A stretch of DNA of 64,000 nucleotides, taken from positions 1 to 64,000 of the forward strand of contig JAUJNH010000010.1 of NCBI GenBank assembly GCA_030448245.1, read 5' to 3'. The notes beneath the pieces are model-generated. The model made no database searches, was not told the origin of the DNA, and was given only the letters and a program-made list of their open reading frames with translations. Each line of letters begins with the position of its first letter. Position 1 is the stretch's first letter. The position numbers and the translations under genes are program-made. Shown here one piece after another: positions 39,731 to 48,711 of the stretch. This DNA comes from Acidimicrobiales bacterium. Lineage in GTDB: Bacteria > Actinomycetota > Acidimicrobiia > Acidimicrobiales > JAUJNH01.

Positions 39731-40678
39731 TCAGGTGCGGCTGAAGCGGCGGCCGTGCCACCAGAGGGTGGCGCAGATGCTGAGCAACGCCAGGCCGGTG
39801 AACCCCGTCGCCGCCGCCGCGGCCGGGCTCCCACCCGAGCGGCCGGTGCTCGCCGGCCGGCCCACGATCTCAGCCACCGCAGGCACGGGGGACGTGGCGA
39901 GCACCAGGCCACCCTCGCCGGCCACCGCTGGCAGGGCCAGTTCGAGCGGAACTCCGGCCTCGGGCACGGGCGCCACCGGCGGCGCGACCACGGCTGGGGC
40001 GGCGACCGGGGCGGGCTCCGGAGCGGCCGGAGCAGGGGCGACCACCGCGGCACGGGGCACCGGGAACGACGCGATGCGCTGGCTGACGGTCAGCACCTTG
40101 CCGCCGTAGCCCGCGGGGTCCTCGGCCCAGACGCCGTTGCCGAACTGCTCCCAGCACGGGACCGTCCGGGCGTTGGGCACGAGGTAGCCGAACCGGGGAT
40201 CGACGAGCGGCGCGTGGAGGTCGGCGGCCGAGCGGAGGCTGGGGTCGGCGTAGGCGCGAAGGTGCTGCACCTGGGCTCGCACCCCGGTGCGGGCGTCGGG
40301 GAACCGGGCGCCCTTCACCCCGCCGCCCGTGGCGCCGATGCCGGAGTAGTTGTGGGTGTCGGGCGGGACCGAGGGGGAGAACCCGAAGTACCCGGTCTCG
40401 ACGATCGACTGGGCGAAGGCGATGTCGCCCCTGACCCCCTCCCGGGCTCCCTCCTCGACGAACATCGTGGCCAGGTCGAGGATCCCGACGTCGAGCTTGG
40501 CGGGCCGACCGGTGGCGGTGAACCATCCGGCCAGCTGGCCCGGCGTGGCCTTGGCCTGCCCCATCACGGCGGTGCACCCCGCCGCGGCCTCGACCGGTTG
40601 CGGCGCGGCGAGCAGGGCGAGCGAGGTGCATCCGCCAACCAGGGCGGAACGGACAAAGGCGTGCGTACCCGGCCCCAT
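39731..40678 (-). CDS. Secreted glucosaminidase-domain protein
   Basis: This 315-residue protein has a signal peptide (FVRSALVGGCTSLALLAAPQ). A glucosaminidase (GH73-type) domain spans about residues 45-210: FVEEGAREGVRGDIAFAQSI, VETGYFGFSP (catalytic Glu region), NYSGIGATGGGVKGARF and FGYLVPNARTVPCWEQFG. A Pro/Ala linker and a C-terminal transmembrane segment (AAATGFTGLALLSICATLWW) with RRFSRT behind it resemble a cell-wall sorting tail. It probably trims peptidoglycan at the cell surface. Domain and localisation are clear. The exact bond cleaved is not. Confidence 0.85.
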   Translation of the reverse strand: MGPGTHAFVRSALVGGCTSLALLAAPQPVEAAAGCTAVMGQAKATPGQLAGWFTATGRPAKLDVGILDLATMFVEEGAREGVRGDIAFAQSIVETGYFGFSPSVPPDTHNYSGIGATGGGVKGARFPDARTGVRAQVQHLRAYADPSLRSAADLHAPLVDPRFGYLVPNARTVPCWEQFGNGVWAEDPAGYGGKVLTVSQRIASFPVPRAAVVAPAPAAPEPAPVAAPAVVAPPVAPVPEAGVPLELALPAVAGEGGLVLATSPVPAVAEIVGRPASTGRSGGSPAAAAATGFTGLALLSICATLWWHGRRFSRT

Positions 40679-40887
40679 CGGGCAGCACGGTACACGCCGC
40701 CGGCGTGCGTGCGCGCTCGAACCCCGGCGGCGGCGGATCCGCCGGGGTTCGGCACGGGCCTGCTGGATCTCTCCAGCGGCGGGACGCTCCTACCCGCGCT
40801 GGCGAACGGGGCAAACCTCGTCGGCGAAGAAATCCCAGGCGCTGGCAGAGGGCGAAGAAGGGCGGCGGTGTCGGTAGCCTGCCGTCG

Positions 40888-42108
40888 GTGGATGCCGTGC
40901 TGGGCGGGGTGGTCGACGAGGCCCGCCAGCTGCTGGCGGGTGCCGTCGACCTGCGCCGCCGGCTGCACCGGCGGCCCGAGCTGGGCCTCGAGCTGCCGAG
41001 CACCCAGGAGGCCATCCTCGAGGCGCTCGACGACCTCCCGGTGGTCGTGCACCGGGGCACGGCCACGACGTCGGTGGTGGCGATCCTGGACGGGACGGCG
41101 GGGCCCGGTCCCACCATCCTGCTCCGGGGCGACATGGACGCGCTCCCCATGCCCGAGGACACCGGGGCCGAGTACGCCAGTCAGGTCCCCGGGGCCATGC
41201 ACGCCTGCGGCCACGACAGCCACGTCGCCATGCTGGCCGCCGCCGCCCGCATGCTGGCCGGCCGCCGCGACGACCTGGCCGGTCGGGTGGCCTTCATGTT
41301 CCAGCCGGGCGAGGAGGGCCACCACGGAGCCCGCGTCATGCTGGAGGAGGGCCTCCTCGACCACGCGGCGGCGGGCGCCGAGCCGGTGTCGATGGCCTTC
41401 GCGCTGCACCAGACCCCGGCCATCGCCTCGGGGGTGGTGGCCAGCCGCGGTGCGGCCCTCTTGGCCGCCGGCGACACGTTGCGGGTCGTGGTGCGAGGGC
41501 GGGGAGGACACGCCTCGGCCCCGCACCAGGCTCTCGACCCGATCCCGATCGCCTGCGAGGTGGTCACCGCCCTCCAGTCACTCGTCACCCGGCGGGTCGA
41601 CGCCTTTGATCCCGCCGTGATCACCATCGCCCGCATCACCGCCGGCACCACCTCGAACGTGATCCCCGAGGAGGCCGAGCTGTACGGCACGGTCCGCACC
41701 GTGTCGGACCGGACCAGGCGCGAGGTGCACGCCGCCGTGCGCCGCCTGGCGGAGGGCATCGCCGCCGCCCACGGCGCCGAGGCCCGGGTCGAGCTGGAGA
41801 CCGGGTTCCCGGTCACGATGAACGACGTCGACGCCGTCGACTTCGCCCTCGACACCGCCGGTCTGCTGCTCGGGCCGGGTTCGGTGCGCCGCATGCCGGC
41901 GCCCGTCATGGGCTCCGAAGACTGGTCCTACGTGCTCCAGCAGGTGCCAGGTGCCATGGCCTTCCTCGGGTCCCGCCCTCCGGGCGTCGAGGGCCCGGTG
42001 GCCTCGAACCACTCGAACCGGATGATGCTGGACGAGGAGGCGATGGCGGCGGGCATCGCCGTCCACGCCGGCGTCGCCCTCCGGTGGCTCGACCGCGGCC
42101 TCCCGTGA
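40888..42108 (+). CDS. M20-family amidohydrolase/peptidase
   Basis: This 406-residue protein starts at a GTG (40888). M20D motifs: RRRLHRRPELGLELPST, LLRGDMDALPMPEDTGAEY, GAMHACGHDSHVAMLAAAAR (metal ligands) and FMFQPGEEGHHGARVMLEEG, with the dimerisation domain GRGGHASAPHQALDPI and APVMGSEDWSYVLQQVPG. This is the aminoacyl-amidohydrolase group (hippurate hydrolase, N-acetyl-L,L-diaminopimelate deacetylase relatives). The substrate is open. The stop overlaps the first mini-ORF of the 143-bp repeat by GTGA. Confidence 0.9.
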   Translation: MDAVLGGVVDEARQLLAGAVDLRRRLHRRPELGLELPSTQEAILEALDDLPVVVHRGTATTSVVAILDGTAGPGPTILLRGDMDALPMPEDTGAEYASQVPGAMHACGHDSHVAMLAAAARMLAGRRDDLAGRVAFMFQPGEEGHHGARVMLEEGLLDHAAAGAEPVSMAFALHQTPAIASGVVASRGAALLAAGDTLRVVVRGRGGHASAPHQALDPIPIACEVVTALQSLVTRRVDAFDPAVITIARITAGTTSNVIPEEAELYGTVRTVSDRTRREVHAAVRRLAEGIAAAHGAEARVELETGFPVTMNDVDAVDFALDTAGLLLGPGSVRRMPAPVMGSEDWSYVLQQVPGAMAFLGSRPPGVEGPVASNHSNRMMLDEEAMAAGIAVHAGVALRWLDRGLP

Positions 42109-42251
42109 GCGGAGCGAGCGAGCCGGTGAGGGCCGAGCGTCGCCTGTCTGGACTGAGGAGCGGGGGAGGCGAGCCCGGTGGGCGAGCCGGAGGAGTGACG
42201 AGGGAAGGCAGGCGGTCAGCGAGGCCCGAGACACGGCGGGAGGCACGGTGA
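42105..42251 (+). CDS. Repeat-encoded mini-ORF 1
   Basis: A 48-codon frame opens with GTG at 42105, overlapping the M20 stop (GTGA), and ends with TGA at 42249-42251, overlapping the next unit's GTG. The peptide is Arg/Gly/Ser-rich (SGASEPVRAERRLSGLRSGG). A translation product is not proven. The overlaps would let ribosomes pass from gene to gene across the repeat. Confidence 0.3.
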   Translation: MSGASEPVRAERRLSGLRSGGGEPGGRAGGVTREGRRSARPETRREAR

Positions 42252-42390
42252 GCGGAGCGAGCGAGCCGGTGAGGGCCGAGCGTCGCCTGTCTGGACTGAG
42301 GAGCGGGGGAGGCGAGCCCGGTGGGCGAGCCGGAGGAGTGACGAGGGAAGGCAGGCGGTCAGCGAGGCCCGAGACACGGCGGGAGGCACC
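42105..42390 (+). repeat. Tandem 143-bp repeat, two copies
   Basis: Unit 1 is 42105-42247 and unit 2 is 42248-42390. They are identical over 142 bases and differ only in the last one. The pair fills the whole gap between the M20 and AlgH genes. The unit is unusually rich in GAGCGAGC- and GGCGAGC-like runs, unlike neighbouring coding DNA. Such near-identical copies mean recent duplication or gene conversion. Confidence 0.95.
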
Positions 42391-42394
42391 ATGA
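42248..42394 (+). CDS. Repeat-encoded mini-ORF 2
   Basis: The second copy encodes the same peptide as mini-ORF 1 except at its end (REAP instead of REAR). Its stop (42392-42394) overlaps the ATG of the AlgH gene as ATGA. It therefore closes a chain of four overlapping stop/start pairs running from the M20 gene to algH. It may be only a spacer that preserves coupling. Confidence 0.3.
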   Translation: MSGASEPVRAERRLSGLRSGGGEPGGRAGGVTREGRRSARPETRREAP

Positions 42395-42939
42395 GCTCGA
42401 TGCGGGGGCGGCTGGTGGTGGCCAGCCCGGCCATGCTCGACCCGAACTTCCACCGCACCGTGGTGCTGCTGATCGAGCACGGTGAGGAGGGCGCCCTCGG
42501 CGTCGTGTTGAACCGGGCCACCGAGATGCCCGTCGGCGAGCCGCTGCCGGTCTGGGAGGGCTACGCGGCCGATCCGGGAGTCGTGTACGTGGGTGGGCCC
42601 GTCCAACGGTCCTCGGCCATCTGCCTCGGCCGCAAGGACCCGCCGCTGCGGACGAGCGGCTGGGCCCCGGTCTTCGCCGACGTCGGCACGGTCGACCTCA
42701 ACATGGACCCGGGTGAGGTGCCCGGGGTGTCGCAGGTGCGGGTGTTCGCCGGTCATGCCGGCTGGGGGCCCTTGCAGCTGGAGGACGAGATGGACGAGGG
42801 GGCCTGGGTGGTCTGCGACGCCGAGCCCGCCGATGTGTTCGCCTCCGAGCCCGACCTGCTGTGGGCTCAGGTGGTCGAGCGCCAGGGAGGGGTGGTCCCG
42901 CTCCTCACGAGGTTCCCGCCCGACCCCGAGCTGAACTGA
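42391..42939 (+). CDS. algH: YqgE/AlgH family protein (DUF179)
   Basis: This 182-residue protein starts MSSMRGRLVVASPAMLDPNF, the family entry (GxLLxAxPxLxDPxFxRTV). HRTVVLLIEHGEEGALGVVL, NRATEMPVGEPLPVW, GVVYVGGPVQRSSAICLG and VRVFAGHAGWGPLQLEDEM follow. The GGPV and GYAGWGPGQLExE elements are diagnostic. The family is widespread in bacteria but its molecular role is not settled. The start ATG overlaps the stop of the second repeat-encoded mini-ORF. Confidence 0.92.
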   Translation: MSSMRGRLVVASPAMLDPNFHRTVVLLIEHGEEGALGVVLNRATEMPVGEPLPVWEGYAADPGVVYVGGPVQRSSAICLGRKDPPLRTSGWAPVFADVGTVDLNMDPGEVPGVSQVRVFAGHAGWGPLQLEDEMDEGAWVVCDAEPADVFASEPDLLWAQVVERQGGVVPLLTRFPPDPELN

Positions 42940-42955
42940 GCGGTTCGCTCGGGCG

Positions 42956-44425
42956 TCAGCGCTGGAGGTCGGCCATCCAGGCCTCGACCTCGTCGGCCTG
43001 GGACGGGAGGCCGGCGCTCAGGTTGCGGCGGCCGGTCTCGGTGACCAGCACGTCGTCCTCGATGCGCACGCCGATGCCCCGGTACCGCTCGGGCACGGTC
43101 AGGTCGTCCGGCTGGAAGTAGAGGCCCGGTTCGACGGTGAGGCAGATGCCGGGGACCAGGGTGCCCTTGCGGTACACCTCGGAGCGGGCGGCCGCGCAGT
43201 CGTGCACGTCGAGGCCCAGCATGTGGCTGGTGCCGTGGAGGGTGTAGCGCCGGTGGTACTGGTGCTCCTCGTCGAGGGCCTCGGCGACGGTGCTGGTGAG
43301 GATGCCCCGCTCCACCAGCCACTCGGTGAGCACGGCCATGGCGGCCCGGTGGGGGGCGAGGAACTCGGCGCCGGGCCTCACCTCGGCCAGCGCCGCCAGC
43401 TGGGCCTGGTGGACGGCGTCGTAGACCTCTCGCTGGACGTCGCTGAACCGGCCGCTGATCGGGATCGTGCGGGTGACGTCGGCCGTGTAGAGCTCGGCCG
43501 ACTCGATGCCCATGTCGAGCAGGGCCAGGTCGCCGTCGCGGACGGGACCGGTGTTGTCGACCCAGTGGAGGGTGCAGGCGTGGGGCCCGCAGGCCACGAT
43601 CGACCCGTAGCCGACGTCGTTGCCCTCGGTCCTGGCCCGACGCCAGAAGGTGCCCTCGATCCAGCGCTCGCCGTTGGCCCAGCGCTTGGCCACCGCCAGC
43701 TCGCGCACCGCGTCGTCGAACCCGCGGGCGGTGGCGTCGACGGCCTGCTGCAGCAGGGCGACCTCGTGCTCGTCCTTCACCAGGCGCAGCTCGGACAGCA
43801 CCTGGGCCAGCTCGGCGTCCGGGTGGAGCTGGCCCTCGGCGAGCTCGGGCTGGGCCGGCGGCACGGCGGTGTCGACCCGGGCATCCAGATCGCGGAGCAC
43901 CCGCACCGGCGCTCCCTCGACCCGCTTCAGCGCCGCCTCCAGCTCGTCCAGCGGAGCGCACGCCACACCGAGCAGGACCTCGGCCTCGAGGCCGAGCCGG
44001 GGCCCCACCCACAGCTCGCCGTACCGGCGGTCGGTGAAGAACGCCTTTGTCGAGCGGTCCATCCGGGGCGGCACGAAGAGCGTGGCGTCGTGGCCGTGGG
44101 CGGTGGGGGCCAGCACCAGCACCCCGTCGGGCTGGAACGAGCCGGTCAGCCAGTAGTGGTCGCTGCCCGGGCGGAAGGGGTAGTCGGTGTCGTTGGCCCG
44201 CACCTTGAGCCCGCCCGTCGGCACGATCAGCCACTCGCCCGGGAACCGGCCGGAGAGGGCGGTGCGGCGGGCAACCGCGTAGGGGGCCACCGGTGCCAGG
44301 GCCGTGGCCTGTGGGGCCGGTGCCGCCCAGTCGGAGGACATGAAGGCGACCAGCGCGTCCGGGGTCAGGGGATCGTGGGTGACAGTGCCCTCGGGGGCCT
44401 CGCCGTGCTCCAGCTCGTCGGCCAT
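42956..44425 (-). CDS. pepP: Xaa-Pro aminopeptidase P (M24B)
   Basis: This 489-residue protein has the aminopeptidase P N domain (residues about 40-190: YAVARRTALSGRFPGEWLIV, DTDYPFRPGSDHYWLTGSFQ) and the pita-bread M24 domain. Metal ligands are visible in order: the Asp in LLDMGIESAEL, the Asp in YTADVTRTIPISG, the His in TLHGTSHMLGLDVHD, the Glu in LTVEPGLYF and the Glu in GVRIEDDVLVTE. It removes N-terminal residues preceding proline in the cytoplasm, using two Mn ions. It is convergent with algH, 16 bp apart. Confidence 0.93.
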   Translation of the reverse strand: MADELEHGEAPEGTVTHDPLTPDALVAFMSSDWAAPAPQATALAPVAPYAVARRTALSGRFPGEWLIVPTGGLKVRANDTDYPFRPGSDHYWLTGSFQPDGVLVLAPTAHGHDATLFVPPRMDRSTKAFFTDRRYGELWVGPRLGLEAEVLLGVACAPLDELEAALKRVEGAPVRVLRDLDARVDTAVPPAQPELAEGQLHPDAELAQVLSELRLVKDEHEVALLQQAVDATARGFDDAVRELAVAKRWANGERWIEGTFWRRARTEGNDVGYGSIVACGPHACTLHWVDNTGPVRDGDLALLDMGIESAELYTADVTRTIPISGRFSDVQREVYDAVHQAQLAALAEVRPGAEFLAPHRAAMAVLTEWLVERGILTSTVAEALDEEHQYHRRYTLHGTSHMLGLDVHDCAAARSEVYRKGTLVPGICLTVEPGLYFQPDDLTVPERYRGIGVRIEDDVLVTETGRRNLSAGLPSQADEVEAWMADLQR

Positions 44426-44463
44426 GGGTTCAGGCTACGGCTCGCCTGGCCACTTCGAGGTGG

Positions 44464-46232
44464 CTAGGGCCGGGGACCCGCTGGTTCCGGGGTCGGGACC
44501 ACCAGGAGGGAACCGTCGTCGAGCTGCAGCTCCACGGCCGGAGCGAGGTGGTCGGCCTCGAAGGTCCACGCCTGCTTCATGGCGACGACGACGGCGGATG
44601 ACGTCGAGGCGCTGCGGCCTGGTGGCCGCCGGGGCGGAGCGCAGCACGGTGCCCATGTCGTGGGCGATGGACTCCGGCGTGGCCCGGTTCTGGGTGACGA
44701 CCGTCCCGTCGGCCTGGGTCTGGTCGAAGGTGTTGGAGACGTCGCCGACGTGCACCTGCTCGCCGGTGTTGGCGAAGTACTGCTCCTCGGGGTTGTTGTA
44801 CTCGTCGGGCAGGCCGATGAGGTGGCCGAACTCGTGGGACGCCATGTTCCGGCGGGTGTCACTGGTGTAGAAGCGGCCGGCGTTCGAGCGGTTGGGGGGT
44901 GCCGGGGGCGCCGCGTCGGGCGTCGTGTCGACGGCGACGGAGGCGTCGGGTGGCGACCCGCCCGGCACCGGGTCGAAGACGAGGTCGTAGCGGCGCGAAG
45001 GGTCAGCTCGATCGGCGATGAGGAAGGTGCTCCAGTCCCGCTTCATGTCGTTCACCCAGAGGGCGACTGCGGCGTGAGTCGGGTTCTCGGTGAACTGGAT
45101 GTTCACGGTGACCCGCAGCTGCTTGGCTGCATCGTCGATCCGCCAGGCGTAGCGCCCCTCGATGATGTACTCAGAGCCCTCGACCCGCTCACGCTGGGTG
45201 GTCCGCTCGGCCCCCTGGTCGATCGGCCCGTGGCACAGGGCGTCGACCTTGGCCAGGTGCGCGGCCCCACCACCCCGTCGGCGCCGACGGCCGGCGTCGC
45301 CCGCTGGAACTCGATGACGGCGGTGCGGGTGGCGGCGTCGAAGGGTGCCGGTGACGGCTGGTGGCGTGGTCACGAGCGGTGTCTGGCGCAGCCGCTGCTG
45401 CAGCTCGAGGACTGCCGGCCCGGTGTCGTTGAGGCGGACGGTGGGGTGGGTGATGGTGCCGAGCGGCGATCCCGCCTGGTTGGCCCCGCTGGGCACCTCG
45501 ACGATGTGGAAGCGGTTGCGGTCGAGCGTGGGGGCCAGGGCGTCGAGCCGGGCCCAGGTGGCGAGGTCGGCCACGCCGGTGGCCGGCAATGGGGGGTGGG
45601 CGGTCTGGAAGGCGGTGACCGCGCTGGCGGTCGCTGCGTCGAACATCCCGGTGACGCTGACTGGGTTGCCGACCGCCGTGAGCCGCTGCTGCAGCTGGCC
45701 GATCTCCGGGGTGGGCCCGTCACCCACCTGCACCTGGTGGCGGGTGGGCGGGGTGACCGTGGGATCGGCGGTCGAGGAGCCAGGCATGGGGGGAGCCGTG
45801 GTGGTGGTCGCCCCCGTGCTCGAGGTGGTGGTCGGTCCGGTGGACGCTGCCGACGTGGTCGTGGTGGTGGACGAGGGCGGGATCGGTTGCTTCGGACGGG
45901 CCGGTGGCGGTGTCCAGCGGGGGAACCGGCGGCGCTGTGCTCTCGGCCTGCTGCTGGGTGCTCGAGGCGAGACCGGGGTCCATCTCGCCGAGCTCGCTGC
46001 CGTCGACGGCGAGCAGGCGCTGCACGGACGCGGCCAGCACCTGGTTCGAGACGTCGTGGGCCACGGCGGTGCCCGGCGCCCTGGCCCCGCCGGGACCACG
46101 ACCCGTGCGGGCCAGCCGCTGGACGAGCGCGGTCATGGTCGCGTTCGGGAGCGCGCGGGCAGCTGTGGTGGGCGCCTCGTCGGTGACGTCCGGTGCCTTC
46201 AGCCGATCCGTCCGACGGTCGCGCACCGCCAC
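44464..46232 (-). pseudogene. Peptidoglycan-binding zinc metallopeptidase, four frameshifts
   Basis: Four indels separate recognisable parts of one long gene. N-terminal frame: VLAASVQRLLAVDGSELGEM. Next frame: a Thr/Ser-rich linker (SSTTTTTSAASTGPTTTSST) and two PG_binding_1 domains, GQLQQRLTAVGNPVSVTG with FDAATASAVTAFQ, and VLELQQRLRQTPLVTT. The second of these is interrupted by a +1 then a -1 shift around TAVIEFQRATPAVGADGVVG. The C-terminal frame has NMASHEFGHLIGLPDEY, the HExxHxxGxxD zinc-metallopeptidase site, then MKQAWTFEADHLAPAV. It is probably a cell-wall-associated or secreted protease. The numerous shifts, all at C-rich places, indicate either a dead gene or base-calling errors. 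Confidence 0.65.
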
Positions 46233-46289
46233 CTCCCGAGCTCGAACCGAGCGTACCGGCGGGCTGCTGGCCGAACGTGCAGAATCCGG

Positions 46290-47558
46290 CTAGGCGGGCT
46301 TGGGGTCGGGCGCCAGGCGCACGGCGGCTGCCGCCAGCTTGTAGGCGACCTCGGCGGGGCCGATCTCGTCCGGGCGCAGCAGGTTGGCCATGATGCGCAG
46401 CACCCAGGACATCAGCGTCTCGCTGCCCATCCCGACGGCGACGAGGCGGCGGAGCAGGGCGGGGCGGCCGATGACCTGGGCGAACAGGTTGGCCACCTTG
46501 AAGTACAGGCCGTACTCGTCGTCGAGGAGCCCGGGGTAGGTGGAGAGCACCAGGCCGTCACCGGTGGTGAGGGCCTCGCCCAGCACGCCGGCCGCCATGC
46601 GACCGGTCTCGTAGGCGTAGTCGATGCCCTCGCCGTTGAACGGGTTGACCGTGCCGGCGGCGTCGCCGATGGCGAGCCAGGTCGGGCCGGCCTTCGGTCC
46701 GACCGAACCGCCCATCGGAAGCTTGCCGCCGGTGGGCGGGGCCAGCGCCTCCGGCCCCAGCTCCCACCAGCCGGGGGCGGTGGCGGCGTACTCGGCCAGC
46801 AGGTGCGTGGTGTTCACCGAGCGGAAGTCGCGGAAGGTGGAGAGCAGCCCGATCCCGACGTTCACGGTGCCGTCGCCGAGCGGGAAGATCCAGCCGTACC
46901 CGGGGAGGCTGTTGTCGTTGCGGTCGCGCACGTCGAGCGCCGACTCGATCCACGGCTCCTTCGACAGCGGGCTCTCCCAGTAGCCCCGGATGGCCAGGCC
47001 GTACGCCATCTGGCGGTTCCGGGCGGTGCCCAGCGCCCGGCCGAAGCGGCTGTTCGACCCGTCGGCCACCACCACGTAGCGGGCCCGCAGCTCGGCGGTG
47101 GTTCCGCTCGTGTCCTTGACGGAGGCGCCGCGGCACAGGCCCCGGTCGAAGAGCGGCGCCGTGGCCTCGACCCCGTCGAGCACGGTGGCGCCGGCGGTGG
47201 CCGCGTGGTCGGCCACGACCTGGTCGATGTCACGCCGCCGCACCACGAAGCCGTGGCTGGGCAGCACCGGGTGGCTGGGCCAGGACAGCTCCATGGTCCG
47301 GGAGCCGGCCGTGGCCCGAAGGCCGTCGTAGCGGTGGAAGCGGTCGAGCTCGGGGGTCAGGCCCATCTCGTCGAGCTGGTGCACCGCTCGGGGGGTGAGG
47401 GCGTCGCCGCAGGTCTTGTCGCGGGGGAAGGCCTTCTTCTCGACGACCACCACGTCGTGGCCGGCGCGAGCCAGCCAGTAGGCGGCCGCCGATCCGGCGG
47501 GGCCCCCGCCGATCACCAGCACGTCGTGGGTCCGGGCTGACGTCGCGGCGAGATCCAT
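46290..47558 (-). CDS. Geranylgeranyl-reductase-family FAD flavoprotein
   Basis: This protein of about 422 residues starts MDLAATSARTHDVLVIGGGP. The FAD-binding motif VIGGGPAGSAAAYWLARAGH and the family's KTCGDALTPRAVHQL are at the N-terminus. YVVADGSNSRFGRALG and AIGDAAGTVNPFNGEGIDYA (GD motif) are further on. The N-terminal TCGDALTP and DGSNS elements fit the geranylgeranyl/digeranylgeranyl reductase group, which saturates isoprenoid chains in lipids, chlorophylls or menaquinones. In actinobacteria menaquinone side-chain reduction is a likely role. It is divergent from phoU. Confidence 0.87.
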   Translation of the reverse strand: MDLAATSARTHDVLVIGGGPAGSAAAYWLARAGHDVVVVEKKAFPRDKTCGDALTPRAVHQLDEMGLTPELDRFHRYDGLRATAGSRTMELSWPSHPVLPSHGFVVRRRDIDQVVADHAATAGATVLDGVEATAPLFDRGLCRGASVKDTSGTTAELRARYVVVADGSNSRFGRALGTARNRQMAYGLAIRGYWESPLSKEPWIESALDVRDRNDNSLPGYGWIFPLGDGTVNVGIGLLSTFRDFRSVNTTHLLAEYAATAPGWWELGPEALAPPTGGKLPMGGSVGPKAGPTWLAIGDAAGTVNPFNGEGIDYAYETGRMAAGVLGEALTTGDGLVLSTYPGLLDDEYGLYFKVANLFAQVIGRPALLRRLVAVGMGSETLMSWVLRIMANLLRPDEIGPAEVAYKLAAAAVRLAPDPKPA

Positions 47559-47670
47559 CGACGGCCATCCTGCCCCTGGCCTCCGGGTCCTGCCCAATGA
47601 GGCCGACCGAATCAGGGAGGTTGACGAGAAAAACGTTCTCTCAGCGCTTTCGCAGATAGAATCTCAGGCC

Positions 47671-48312
47671 GTGGCGACTGCACCTGACCTGCGCCGCCGG
47701 TTCCACCGAGACCTCGAGGCCGTGGACGTCCAGGTCTGCCGGATGTACGAGCTGCTGCAGACGTCACTGGCCGAGGCCACCGTGGTCCTGACGAGCGGAG
47801 ACGTGGTCCGGGCGCGCGAGGTCGTTCGCCGGGACGGGGCGATCGACGAGCTCGACCACGAGCTCGAGGCGTCGATCATCCGCATCCTGCACCTGCAGTC
47901 ACCGGTGGCGGGGGACCTGCGCTACCTGGTCACCGTGCTGCGGGTGGCTCCCGAGCTGGAGCGCAGCGCCGACCTGGCTGAGCACATCGCCGCCCGCGCC
48001 GCCGCCGGCCTCGGCGCCTCGCTCACCCCCGAGCTCGTTGACCACGTGCGGAGGATGGGTGATGTGGCCGAGCGGATGTGGGCCGTGGCAGCCGAGGCCT
48101 GGTGCGAGCGGGCGCCGGCCGCCGTGGCCACCCTCGAGGCGCTGGACGACCAGATGGACCAGCTGCACGACCAGCTGCACGACCAGCTCCAGGGCGGCGC
48201 GCTGCCGTTGGGGCCTTCGGTGGAGATGGCGCTCGTCGGCCGGTTCTACGAGCGCCTGGGCGACCACGCCCTGCACGTCACCGAGCGCCTGGGCTACGCC
48301 GCCGGCGCCTGA
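47671..48312 (+). CDS. phoU: PhoU-type phosphate-signalling regulator
   Basis: This 213-residue protein starts at a GTG (47671). Two PhoU helical units are present: VCRMYELLQTSLAEATVVLT with VRRDGAIDELDHELEASIIR, then HLQSPVAGDLRYLVTVLRVA and PELERSADLAEHIA. The second unit has WCERAPAAVATLEALDDQMD and FYERLGDHALHVTERL. The E-R-(S/L)-(A/G)-D-x-A/H metal-cluster motifs are in place. It represses the Pho regulon with PstSCAB/PhoR, none of which is in the window. The 110-bp upstream region is AT-rich. Confidence 0.9.
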   Translation: MATAPDLRRRFHRDLEAVDVQVCRMYELLQTSLAEATVVLTSGDVVRAREVVRRDGAIDELDHELEASIIRILHLQSPVAGDLRYLVTVLRVAPELERSADLAEHIAARAAAGLGASLTPELVDHVRRMGDVAERMWAVAAEAWCERAPAAVATLEALDDQMDQLHDQLHDQLQGGALPLGPSVEMALVGRFYERLGDHALHVTERLGYAAGA

Positions 48313-48339
48313 TCCGAGGCGCTGGGCGGCGACGGCCCG

Positions 48340-48669
48340 TCAGCGGCGGCCGCCTCCCTGGCCGCCGAACGACTTGGGCTTGGGCGGAGCCTTGAACGGC
48401 GCCTCGACGATGGCCTCGAACTGCTCGTCGCTCGGCTGCTTCGGGTCGTTCAGGTTGCGCAGGAAGAGCTTGAGGGCGGCCCGGCCGGCGACGACGTGGT
48501 CACCCTTCAAGCCGTTGGACCGGGTCAGGGCGTCCTTGGCTCGCTCGACCCGCTCCTTGCGGCGGGCCCGCTCTTCCTCGCTCCGCTCGGTCTTCGGCCT
48601 GTCCGGCGTGGCGGACGCGGCGCGGGCGCTGACCTCTTCAGCGGTGGTCAGGCGGGGGCGCGGGGGCAT
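48340..48669 (-). CDS. Small basic hypothetical protein
   Basis: This 109-residue protein starts MPPRPRLTTAEEVSARAASA. It has a charged helical N-terminal half (ERSEEERARRKERVERAKDA), then GLKGDHVVAGRAALKLFLRN and a Gly/Pro/Lys-rich tail (KAPPKPKSFGGQGGGRR). No family was recognised. The mixture of basic helix and GGQGGG tail is reminiscent of nucleic-acid-binding proteins. It is convergent with phoU, 28 bp apart, and 42 bp downstream of the FHA gene. Confidence 0.6.
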   Translation of the reverse strand: MPPRPRLTTAEEVSARAASATPDRPKTERSEEERARRKERVERAKDALTRSNGLKGDHVVAGRAALKLFLRNLNDPKQPSDEQFEAIVEAPFKAPPKPKSFGGQGGGRR

Positions 48670-48711
48670 GGCGGCAGGTTAGACCGCGCACCGCCGCTCA
48701 CCCCCGGGCCG

